A DNA stretch of 56,832 bases, taken from positions 1 through 56,832 of the forward strand of contig NZ_FNFU01000018.1 in the NCBI RefSeq assembly GCF_900101115.1, in the 5' to 3' direction. The notes below the pieces were generated by a model. It saw only the letters and a list, made by a program, of their open reading frames with translations, ran no database searches and was not told the origin of the DNA. Every line of letters starts with the position of its first letter. The stretch's first letter is position 1. Below, piece after piece: positions 7,530 to 15,034 of the stretch. The DNA comes from Cryobacterium psychrotolerans (lineage in GTDB: Bacteria; Actinomycetota; Actinomycetes; Actinomycetales; Microbacteriaceae). The position numbers were made by a program, and so were the translations under genes.

Positions 7530-9239
7530 ATGACCGACGTCGGGAACATGCGCGCCCGCACCCGCAGGATCCTGTGGTTCGCCGCCCGCCATCTGGCGCA
7601 GACGTGGTGGTACGAACTGTTTCTGCCGCGGGTCGGGCTCGCGCGGGTCGCAGCGCGAAACAGGTCGGCGCGCCTGCAGCGCATTGCGCAGCGCTTCCAC
7701 GTGCTCGCTGTCGACCTCGGCGGCCTGATGATCAAGGTCGGCCAGTTCATGTCGTCGCGCCTCGACGTGCTGCCGCCGGAGATCACGAAGGAGCTCGAGG
7801 GTCTGCAGGACGAGGTTCCGCCGGTGCCGTTCCCGGAGATCCGAACCCTCGCGGAAGCCGAGCTGGGTGTGACGCTCGAGCGAGCGTTCTCGTTCATCGA
7901 TCCAACGCCGGTGGCCGCGGCATCCCTCGGTCAGGTGCACCGCGCTCGGCTCTCGGAAACGGATGCCGCCGACACCGGCCTGCTCGACGTGGTCGTCAAG
8001 ATTCAACGGCCGGGCATCCGCACGATCGTCGATGTCGACCTCAGCGCTCTGCGCCGTGTCGCCCGCTGGCTCAGCCACATTCGCCTGGTCTCGGATCGCG
8101 TCGACGTGCCCGCCCTCGTCGAGGAGTTCGCGGTCACGAGTCTCGAGGAGATCGACTACCTGCACGAGGCGGCGAACGCCGAGCGGTTCGCTCAGTCCTT
8201 CGCAGGCGACGCCCGGGTCGGCGTTCCCGACCTGGTGTGGGAGCGCACCACCAGGCGGGTGCTGACCCTGCAGGATGTGACCGCCATCAAGATCAACGAT
8301 GTGGACGGGCTGAGGGCGGCCGGCATCGACCCGGCCGAAGTGGCCACCGAGTTCGCGGCCGTCATGTTCGACCAGCTTTTCGTGCACGGCTACTTCCACG
8401 CCGACCCGCACCCCGGCAACATCTTCGTCACGCCCCTTCGCGACGCCGGTGTGCCCGGAGCGGGCGGCAGCCGGGGCTGGAAGTTCACCTTCATCGACTT
8501 CGGGATGATGGGCGACGTGCCCGATGCCCTGCGGGAGGGTCTTCGGAAGCTGCTCATCGCCGCCGCGTCACGCAACGGCAAGGGGATGGTGGACGGCATC
8601 CGCGAGGTGGGTGTGCTCCTGCCCTCCGCTGACACCGCGGAACTCGAGCGGGCGATGACGAAGCTGTTCGCCCGGTTCGGCGGGATGGGTTTCGCCGAGT
8701 TGCAGGATGTCGACCCGCGCGAGTTCCGCGCCTTCGCCCTCGAGTTCGGTGATGTGGTGCGCTCGCTGCCGTTTCAGCTTCCGGAGAACTTCCTGCTCAT
8801 CGTGCGCGCGATGTCGCTGACCTCGGGGATGTGCAGTTCGCTCGACCCCGCCTTCAATATCTGGAATTCCGTCGAGCCGTATTCCGCCCAACTGATCCGG
8901 GCCGAGGGCGGGAACCTGGTGCAGACGGTGGCAAAGGAAGCGATGTCGGCCGCGGGCATCATCGCGCGGCTGCCCCAGCGGCTTGACAACCTCACCACGC
9001 GGATCGAAGAGGGTACGGTCTCGGTGCAGACCCCGCGGCTCGAGCGTCGCCTGGCCGACCTCGAGCGAACGGGACGGCGGATCGTCTCGGCAATCCTCTT
9101 CGCCGCCCTGCTGATCGGCGGCATCCTGCTGCGCGCCGAGGATGCCGTGATCGGAACGGTGCTCATCGCCGTTTCTGCGCTCCCGCTGCTCCACGCCCTC
9201 TTCGCCCGGATCCTGGCGCGGCGCGGCCCTCTGCCCTAG
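7530..9239 (+). CDS. ABC1/UbiB/ADCK family atypical kinase
   Basis: ATG 7530 follows AAGGAGATC. The 569-residue protein carries the family signatures: LMIKVGQFMSSR (KxGQ, about 69-72), the alanine-rich loop VAAASLGQVHRA replacing a normal P-loop (about 128-140), VVVKIQRPGI (ATP lysine), FVHGYFHADPHPGNIF (catalytic loop) and FIDFGMMGD (metal-binding DFG). Two hydrophobic helices close to the C-terminus (IVSAILFAALLIGGILL and VLIAVSALPLLHALF) anchor it in the membrane. UbiB relatives act on prenyl-quinone lipid supply; the actinobacterial role is unsettled. It is co-oriented with padR. Confidence 0.9.
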   Translation: MTDVGNMRARTRRILWFAARHLAQTWWYELFLPRVGLARVAARNRSARLQRIAQRFHVLAVDLGGLMIKVGQFMSSRLDVLPPEITKELEGLQDEVPPVPFPEIRTLAEAELGVTLERAFSFIDPTPVAAASLGQVHRARLSETDAADTGLLDVVVKIQRPGIRTIVDVDLSALRRVARWLSHIRLVSDRVDVPALVEEFAVTSLEEIDYLHEAANAERFAQSFAGDARVGVPDLVWERTTRRVLTLQDVTAIKINDVDGLRAAGIDPAEVATEFAAVMFDQLFVHGYFHADPHPGNIFVTPLRDAGVPGAGGSRGWKFTFIDFGMMGDVPDALREGLRKLLIAAASRNGKGMVDGIREVGVLLPSADTAELERAMTKLFARFGGMGFAELQDVDPREFRAFALEFGDVVRSLPFQLPENFLLIVRAMSLTSGMCSSLDPAFNIWNSVEPYSAQLIRAEGGNLVQTVAKEAMSAAGIIARLPQRLDNLTTRIEEGTVSVQTPRLERRLADLERTGRRIVSAILFAALLIGGILLRAEDAVIGTVLIAVSALPLLHALFARILARRGPLP

Positions 9240-9899
9240 CTGGTGGCCCGGCGCACCAGAGCCTCAAGGCGCCGGCTGTGCGCGCCGCGCCAGTACACCC
9301 GACCACAACCGGTGTACCGCGAAAACGAGCGATAGGTGCGAGCGGTGCCTGGCTCGAGCTGGGCCGCGACCTCTGTGGCGGACACCTCTTCGAGGAGTGC
9401 CCCGCAGCGCAGGCATCGCGTCCACGGTGCGAGTCGCGGGGCGAAGCGACTGAGGATGTCGTCGAGTTGCGCGTCCACGTCGTCTGTGCGGATGAGCGCA
9501 CCGTCGTGCACGTTTCTGCGGAAGAGCAGTCCGCGGTCCAGGGTGAGCAACTCCCGCTGCTCGGTCGCGGAACGGGTGGCAAGGCTGGAGTCATCGCCAT
9601 CGGGCTCATAGGCCGCGTCGATGCCGAGTAGGCGCATCCGTCGCGCCAGCGTGCGCTGACGCGTGTCCGATGTGCGTCGTGCGAAGTGCCTCGCGGCCGA
9701 TCCTCCGGCCGTCGACGGATGCGGCCCCGACCTCAGTCAGCGGCACGCCCAGGACCTGAAGGAGGTGTGCCACCGTTTCTGTGGGAGCTGCATCACGCAC
9801 GACGCGGTCTCCCCGGTCTCGCCTGGGCAGCAGGGACCGGAGTGAGGGATCGACCTCGACAATGACGAACGGCACGTCGACATCGTGCCTGCAGCTCAC
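9236..9899 (-). pseudogene. Ub-Mut7-C type PIN/RNase, internal deletion with frameshift
   Basis: The first part (GTG 9899) matches the ubiquitin-like domain of Mut7-C proteins: VIVEVDPSLRSLLP, TVAHLLQVLGVPLTEVGAAS, VDGRRIG. The second part, in another frame from about 9660, is Mut7-C itself: TLARRMRLLGIDAAY, LLTLDRGLLFRR, then a zinc ribbon CLRCG...YTGCGRVYWRGAH. The linker and the strand that normally carries the first catalytic Asp before the LARR helix are absent. A 133-residue piece from the ATG at 9637 could still be made but would lack that Asp. Its stop overlaps the end of the kinase gene (9236-9239, convergent). Confidence 0.7.
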
Positions 9900-9999
9900 T
9901 CCGGGAGCAAGACACCGGTCGCGATTCCAGTTGGGCGTACGACCGCTATGCTCGCTTCATGACCTGGCTCCCGATTCAACCCTGCCCGCCGGGCGGGAG

Positions 10000-10227
10000 T
10001 TGTACCGGAAGGACCACACCACGGTCGAACACCCCTGGCCGCTGAAGAACAAGCTGCCCGCTGGACACCAGCCCTTCACGAAATGGGAGCTCCTCGAGAT
10101 GCTCGAGGAGCTCCCGGACCCTGAGACGCCGATTTGGATCGACAACTACTGGCAGATTCGCCGTCAGATCACGCAGCGGCCCGTTGACCTGATGTACATC
10201 GCCACGGATGGCTTCCACATCGGATAG
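10000..10227 (+). CDS. Hypothetical small protein
   Basis: The frame ending at 10227 encodes HPWPLKNKLPAGHQPFTKWE, LLEMLEELPDPETPIWIDNY and WQIRRQITQRPVDLMYIATD, which looks protein-like (about 75 residues from TTG 10000). The start is uncertain: the frame runs back into the opposite-strand Mut7-C remnant, there is no ATG or GTG, and the only purine-rich stretch abuts the TTG. I recognise no family. It could be the 3' part of a damaged gene, in keeping with its neighbours. Confidence 0.4.
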   Translation: MYRKDHTTVEHPWPLKNKLPAGHQPFTKWELLEMLEELPDPETPIWIDNYWQIRRQITQRPVDLMYIATDGFHIG

Positions 10228-10348
10228 CGATTGACCGGGCCGTCTCTGAGCGGGCGGCCCGGTCATGGAAGAATTTCGGATGCTGCGTGGGGTCGTACGG
10301 TGCGCTCCCGCGAGTGACCGGCGCACCGATCGGGTGCAGAATGACCGC

Positions 10349-12362
10349 ATGGCGACGAATTCATCTTTACCGGCGCCTGCGCCGCCCACCCCGGTTGAGC
10401 AGGGTCGCGCCGCCCTTGCCCGCCATGCGTGGGGGGAGGCATTCGAACAGCTGACCAAGGCCGACGCCCAGGGTCAGCTTGATGGGGGCGACCTCGAGCT
10501 CCTGGCGACAGCGGCGTGGTGGACGGGTCAGCTGCCCCAGGCCATCGAGGTCCGCGAACGCAGCTATGCCGCTGCGATGAAGGCCAACCGGCTCGAGGCG
10601 GCCGTCATGGCGGCGGTCAGCCTGGCGCGTGACAACGTCTACCGGGCTGCCGATTCCATGTCGGCCGCCTGGGCCCGCCGCGCCGAGCGATCGCTGGAAA
10701 ATGTGCCTGAAAACGCCGCGCATGGCTGGCTCGCGATCGTGCGTTCGTTCCGCGCCGCCATGTCGGCGATATCGATACCGCGCTCGCGGCGGCGACCCTG
10801 GCCGAGGAGATCGGGCGGCGATTGGAGGATCGGGATGTTGCGGTGATGGCCCAGGCGGAACGCGGGTTCGCGCTGGTCAACCGGGGTCATGTCGACGAAG
10901 GGCTTGCCCTGGTCGACGAGTCCAGCGTGGCGGCGGTCGCCGGTGAGCTCGAGCCGGGCACGGCAGGCGGAATCTGCTGCACGACCATCGGCACGTGCGC
11001 GAGTCTGGGTGAGTGGCGACGCGCGGCCGAGTGGACCGAGGCGCAGGATCGCTGGTGCAAACGGGAGGGCATCAACGGGTTCCCGGGCATGTGTCGCCTC
11101 TATCGATCCGAGATCAAGCAGCTGCGCGGCCAGTGGCTGGAAGCGGAGGCCGAGGCGCGCCGGGCATCGATCGAACTCGAGAACTTCATTTCGGCCGCGG
11201 CCGCCCTGGCGCTCTACCGGATCGGTGCGATTCGCCTCCAGCGTGGCGACCTGGAGGCTGCCGAGGAGGTCCTGACGCAGGCGCACGCCCGCGGGACGAA
11301 GACCGAGCCGGCGTTCTCGCTGCTGTGCCTCGCGCAGGGACGCACTGAAGTTGCAGCGGCGTCCATTCGGCGCGCCCTCGAGGACCCGCCGAGAACGACG
11401 TCCTGGGACGCGCCGCCGGACACGCCGCTGATGCGGATGCCCCTGCTGCGGGCCCAGATCGAGATCGCCCTGGCGGCGAAAGATCTCGCGACTGCGCGCG
11501 CGGCCGTCGATGAGCTCGAGGCGCTCGCGGGCCGGTTCGGCAGCCAGGCGATCGGGGCCGGCGTCGCAAGCGCGCGCGGCATGTTCCAGCTGGCCTCGGG
11601 TGGCGCGCCGGTCGCCGAGGTCGCCCTCCGCACCGCCGTCGAGGCGTGGACGAGACTGGAGGCGCCGCACGAGGCAGCGCGGGCGTGGATGGGGCTGGCC
11701 CAGGCGTGCGCGGCGAACGACAACGCGGACCGAGCCGCGGTCGAACTGCGGGCCGCCGCCGACACATTCGAGCACCTCGGTGCCCTCATCGACCTGTCGA
11801 GGGCCCGAGAGCTCCTCGCCTCCCTCGGCGACGAGGGAGGCGGCGCACCGAGGCACACCGACGCCCGGCAGCTGAAGGCGTTCGTCTTCACCGACATCGT
11901 CGACTCGACAAAGCTGGGCGAGCTGCTCGGCGACGAGGCCTGGGGGAAGCTCATGCGCTGGCACGATCAGGCGGTGCGATCGGCCGTAGCGGAGCACGGC
12001 GGGGAGGAACTCAAGAAGATCGGAGACGGTTTCTTCCTCGCCTTCGACGACACGGACCGCGCGATCGAGGCGAGATCGCCCTCCAGCGCCGCCTGGCCCA
12101 GCAACGTGACACCCAGGGTTTCGCCCCGTCAATCCGGGTCGGCATCCACGCCGCCGAGGCGACGCGGCTCGCCTCGGACTATTCGGGCACGGGCGTGAAC
12201 ATCGCCGCCCGGATCGCGGCAGCAGCCTCCGGGTCCGAGATCCTGGTCAGTGAAACGAGCCTTGCGGGCAGCCGGCGCTCGTTCGGCGAGACCGGACGTC
12301 GCACACTCGAACTGAAGGGCATCTCAGTGCCAACAACGGTCGTTTCGATCGACTGGCGCTGA
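10349..12362 (+). pseudogene. TPR-like protein with class III adenylate cyclase domain, two frameshifts
   Basis: From ATG 10349 (MATNSSLPAPAPPTPVEQGR) a helical-repeat region runs through RAALARHAWGEAFEQLTKAD and SLARDNVYRAADSMSAAWAR. A -1 shift at about 10756-10765 moves it to the next frame (GDIDTALAAATLAEEIGRRL). The cyclase domain begins LKAFVFTDIVDSTKLGELLG (metal Asp residues) and continues HGGEELKKIGDGFFLAF. A second -1 shift at about 12070 leads to SIRVGIHAAEATRLASDYSG and TGVNIAARIAAAASGSEILV. Repaired, the protein would be about 671 residues. It is either a decaying cAMP-type regulator or carries two indel errors. Confidence 0.8.
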
Positions 12363-12400
12363 GCGGTCGCGCCCTCAACAGAGCGGTTACTGTGGTGCCT

Positions 12401-12874
12401 ATGTCTGGTCAGAACGAGGAGCAGGATCCGGGATCACCGTCGGCCTCGCGGTCACGACCGCCGGCAGACGAAAGCGACCGCGGTCCAGAGCGGCGGGAGC
12501 GCCGGTGGAGGAGTCGACTGCTTCATCAGGTGGGCGATGCCACCTCGCTCGCGACGGTGGGGCTGGCGGTCGCATCTCTCACGGCGCTGTGGCTGGCGGT
12601 GGGCTTCTTCTTTGCCTTTCCGTCCTGGTGGAACAATGTGCTGTACAGCGTGACGTCCTCGATCACGCTCGTCATGGTGTTCGTGATCCAGCACACCCAG
12701 GCCCGACAGCAGGCCGCGACACAGCGCAAACTCGACGAGATGGTGCGAGCCCTTCCGGCCGCGAACAATCGGCTCATTGCCGTTGAGGAGGCCGCCTCCG
12801 ACGTGGAACTAGAGAACCTGGCGGACAGCAATCTCGATCACCGCAAGCAAGCAGAAACCGAAACCCAGCAATAA
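12401..12874 (+). CDS. Low-affinity iron permease family protein
   Basis: ATG 12401 is chosen over a GTG nine bases earlier; 157 residues. After a charged N-terminus come two membrane helices, ATVGLAVASLTALWLAVGFF and WWNNVLYSVTSSITLVMVFV, then the diagnostic IQHTQARQQAATQRKLDEMV (normally IQNTQNRD..A.QLKLDEL). This is the PF04120 family, named after yeast Fet4 but of untested role in bacteria. The downstream polar tail is ordinary for the family. Confidence 0.82.
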   Translation: MSGQNEEQDPGSPSASRSRPPADESDRGPERRERRWRSRLLHQVGDATSLATVGLAVASLTALWLAVGFFFAFPSWWNNVLYSVTSSITLVMVFVIQHTQARQQAATQRKLDEMVRALPAANNRLIAVEEAASDVELENLADSNLDHRKQAETETQQ

Positions 12875-12911
12875 GTGTGAGCATGAACCCGTCGTGTCAA
12901 CGACCCACTGT

Positions 12912-13352
12912 TCATCCGGCGACGGCCGGACCGTTTCCCCGAATGAACCCGGCGACGGCCGGAGCGAGCGATGCCCCCGCCTCGGCTGGGGTGCGCTTGG
13001 TTCCACTGATCTCGAACGAATGGTTCGCGTCGGTCAGCCACTGAAGCGTGGCCGTTGCGCCGATTCATTCGACGACCTGGTCGAGCTCGTCTCGGGTGGC
13101 GAACGGGTCGCGCGTGCCCTGCAGGAACAGCGTCGGCAGGTCGATTCCGTACCGGTGCTCGTCGCGCATCGTCTCCGGCTTGCCGGGCGGATGCAACGGG
13201 TAGCCGAGCAGGACCAGGCCTGCTGCCGCCATGCCGGCGGCCACCGCCATCGAGGCCATGCGCCCGCCGAAGGACTTGCCTCCCGCCCAGACGGGTTCGC
13301 CTGGGGAACGGGAGATCGCGACATCCATGGCCGCCCTCTCTGAGGACTCCAT
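12912..13352 (-). pseudogene. Alpha/beta hydrolase (Tex30/KANL3-like), truncated and with internal TGA
   Basis: The frame from ATG 13352 reads GEPVWAGGKSFGGRMASMAV (nucleophile elbow GKSFGG), GLVLLGYPLHPPGKPETMRD, IDLPTLFLQGTRDPFATRDE (acid Asp) and LDQVVE, then TGA at 13067-13065. Directly beyond the stop, in the same frame, the family sequence continues: IGATATLQWLTDANHSFEIS (catalytic His) and KRTPAEAGASLAPAVAGFIR, to a TGA at 12914-12912. A CGA-to-TGA change would explain it. The N-terminal half of the hydrolase is also missing upstream of 13352. Confidence 0.78.
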
Positions 13353-13392
13353 GCGTACATGATGCCCTCCCGCAGCTTCCCGCGGTGCAGGC

Positions 13393-13533
13393 CTACTTAT
13401 ACATGGCGATGAAGCGGCCGACCACGCCGCCGGCGCGCAGCTTGTCGATCGCCTCGGGGATCTCGGCCTGGGTGATCAGGTTCATCGGCGGGTTGAGCTG
13501 GCCCGACTTCATCAGCTTCCGCGCGGCATTGAT
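13393..13533 (-). pseudogene. C-terminal tail of a zinc-type alcohol dehydrogenase
   Basis: Forty-six codons read INAARKLMKSGQLNPPMNLI, TQAEIPEAIDKLRAGGVVGR and FIAMYK, then stop. That is the typical end of MDR quinone oxidoreductase/alcohol dehydrogenases. The homology stops sharply at about 13533, only 37 bp from the arfB start, so the rest of the gene was deleted. Confidence 0.7.
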
Positions 13534-13569
13534 GCTTCAATCGCACCTGCATCGTGCAACGCTGGTGGC

Positions 13570-13992
13570 ATGGATCTGGAGGTGTCGCCCGCGCTCACGA
13601 TTCCCGCGTCGGAACTCGGCTGGCGGTTCTCGCGTTCGTCCGGGCCCGGCGGCCAGCACGTCAACACCTCCGACAGTCGCGTCGAGCTCTTCTGGAACGT
13701 CGCCGACTCGGCGGCACTCGACGATGACCAGCGGATGCTGCTGCTCACGCGACTCGGGCGTCGCCTCGTCGCCGGGGTGATCACCGTGGCCGCCTCCGAG
13801 CGGCGCTCGCAGCTGCGCAACCGCGAGATCGCCCTGGCCAAGCTCGCCGACCTCGTGGCCGCGGGCCTTGCCCCCGATGCGGCTCCCCGCCGCCCGACCA
13901 AACCCACCCGGGGCTCGGGCCGGCGGCACCTCGCCGCCAAGCAACAGCGCTCGGCGACGAAACGGCAGCGGCAGCGGCCGTCCGCCGAGTAG
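13570..13992 (+). CDS. arfB: Alternative ribosome-rescue factor ArfB (peptidyl-tRNA hydrolase)
   Basis: ATG 13570; 140 residues, normal for ArfB/YaeJ. The GGQ hydrolysis motif is at about 27-29 (FSRSSGPGGQHVNTSDSRVE), followed by the RF-1 domain core and a lysine/arginine-rich tail (AAKQQRSATKRQRQR). In characterised ArfB such a tail inserts into the mRNA channel of stalled ribosomes. It releases stalled peptides without a stop codon. It lacks the codon-recognition domains of true release factors. It stands alone between the dehydrogenase remnant and the toxin-antitoxin pair. Confidence 0.9.
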   Translation: MDLEVSPALTIPASELGWRFSRSSGPGGQHVNTSDSRVELFWNVADSAALDDDQRMLLLTRLGRRLVAGVITVAASERRSQLRNREIALAKLADLVAAGLAPDAAPRRPTKPTRGSGRRHLAAKQQRSATKRQRQRPSAE

Positions 13993-14116
13993 CACCGTCC
14001 AGCCTGCAGGCTCCAGCCTTTGGTCCCTCGCATAGGTGAGGACGGCCGGCGAACAGTCATACGCCTGCTGTGGAAGCGCGTCGAGCGCGTCGAAGAAGCG
14101 CCGTTGCCCCGCGGAA

Positions 14117-14557
14117 CTAGCCCCGGTTTTGTTGTTCAGTCAGCTTCACTGCGAGCAGGTTTGCGGCTTCTCCCGGTGTCAGAGTCAGAATGCTGGCCTC
14201 GTCCACGCCGAGTTCGCTGAGTGCTCGGATGAGGTAGAGCGGCAGAGCGTTATCGGCGCACTGGTTCTTGGGTGCGCCCCGATCGGGGAGCCGCCCTTTG
14301 CGGACGCACGCCCAGAAGATATCCACGGTCACTTCGAGCTGCTCTCGTAAGATATGTGACCACATGCTTGGAGAGTATGTCGATTTGTCGAGGGGCTTCG
14401 AGATGCGGGTTCGAAGGATTCGCCCGTCCCATAGCGTCAACTCGTACGTGCGATGGTGCGATACCGGCCGGCCCGTAGCTCCGCGAACGATGCTCCAGCC
14501 TTCTCCCTCGCAGAACTCGTCGTGGTGCTCACGCGTGGCAGCCGGGTGCTTACTCAC
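14117..14557 (-). CDS. Toxin of a type II toxin-antitoxin pair
   Basis: The GTG at 14557-14555 gives MSKHPAATREHHDEFCEGEG, the usual start of this family; TTG 14569 would add four residues. It continues GWSIVRGATGRPVSHHRTYE, LTLWDGRILRTRISKPLDKS and SMWSHILREQLEVTVDIFWA. From memory this is the actinobacterial 'cytotoxic translational repressor' toxin class, usually about 150 residues; here 146. The gene overlaps the antitoxin stop by 8 bp, the normal antitoxin-first order. Its biochemical target is not evident from sequence. Confidence 0.75.
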   Translation of the reverse strand: MSKHPAATREHHDEFCEGEGWSIVRGATGRPVSHHRTYELTLWDGRILRTRISKPLDKSTYSPSMWSHILREQLEVTVDIFWACVRKGRLPDRGAPKNQCADNALPLYLIRALSELGVDEASILTLTPGEAANLLAVKLTEQQNRG

Positions 14558-14969
14558 CACCGCACTCAAGCCAATCGAGGAGCTGATCCTCGTCGGAGAG
14601 CTTGATCAGCTGAACGAGCGCCCAATTGGCCGTGTGGTTGGGTGCACCCTGGAGCCGGTCCTCCCAATCATCCGCGTATTCCCGCAGTGACAGAGCGAGG
14701 TCTGCGAGAGCGCCAGAGATATCCTCGCCCTCCGAGACAAAGGGGCGGTCCTGCATGAGGGCGATCGTACGCCCGTCCTCCCTGTACACCTTCACACGGG
14801 GCAGGACCGTGCGGTGGAAGTATCCGCGGAGCTTCTCGGCCGGCATAACTGCCGACAAGTGGGCGTCGCGGAGCACGGTAACGATGCGCCCCTGCTCAGT
14901 GGCGTCGAGGACGTCCTTGAGGTGCAGACGTGCGTCAGTGAACGAGCCGTAGTCGGCTGTGATTGGCAT
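14550..14969 (-). CDS. Phd/YefM-family antitoxin
   Basis: ATG 14969 after GGAGAAGAAGA; 139 residues. The N-terminal Phd/YefM fold is clear: ITADYGSFTDARLHLKDVLD, ATEQGRIVTVLRDAHLSAVM, PAEKLRGYF. The C-terminal part (SGALADLALSLREYADDWED, ANWALVQLIKLSDEDQLLDW) should wrap the toxin. The N-terminal domain binds DNA in this family, so autoregulation at the repeats just upstream (14993-15016) is likely. It precedes the toxin gene with overlap. Confidence 0.82.
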   Translation of the reverse strand: MPITADYGSFTDARLHLKDVLDATEQGRIVTVLRDAHLSAVMPAEKLRGYFHRTVLPRVKVYREDGRTIALMQDRPFVSEGEDISGALADLALSLREYADDWEDRLQGAPNHTANWALVQLIKLSDEDQLLDWLECGGE

Positions 14970-14992
14970 GGCTCTTCTTCTCCGTTGGGGAC

Positions 14993-15016
14993 GTACATGA
15001 AGTACATCACGTACAT
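14993..15016. promoter_or_regulatory. Three GTACAT repeats, 9-bp period: likely TA operator
   Basis: GTACAT occurs at 14993, 15002 and 15011, each separated by 3 bp, 24 bp upstream of the antitoxin ATG. Regular spacing at a TA promoter suggests cooperative binding of the antitoxin or the complex for autorepression. Confidence 0.6.
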
Positions 15017-15034
15017 CGTAGCGCGTCCAGCCGG

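Noticed and set aside
13065..13067. Selenocysteine or programmed readthrough at the hydrolase TGA
   Set aside because: The residue position is not catalytic, no SECIS-like stem was noticed, and the N-terminus is missing, so simple decay is the better reading.
14001..14012. Palindrome AGCCTGCAGGCT after arfB as a terminator
   Set aside because: Too short with no loop and no T-run; a chance palindrome cannot be excluded.
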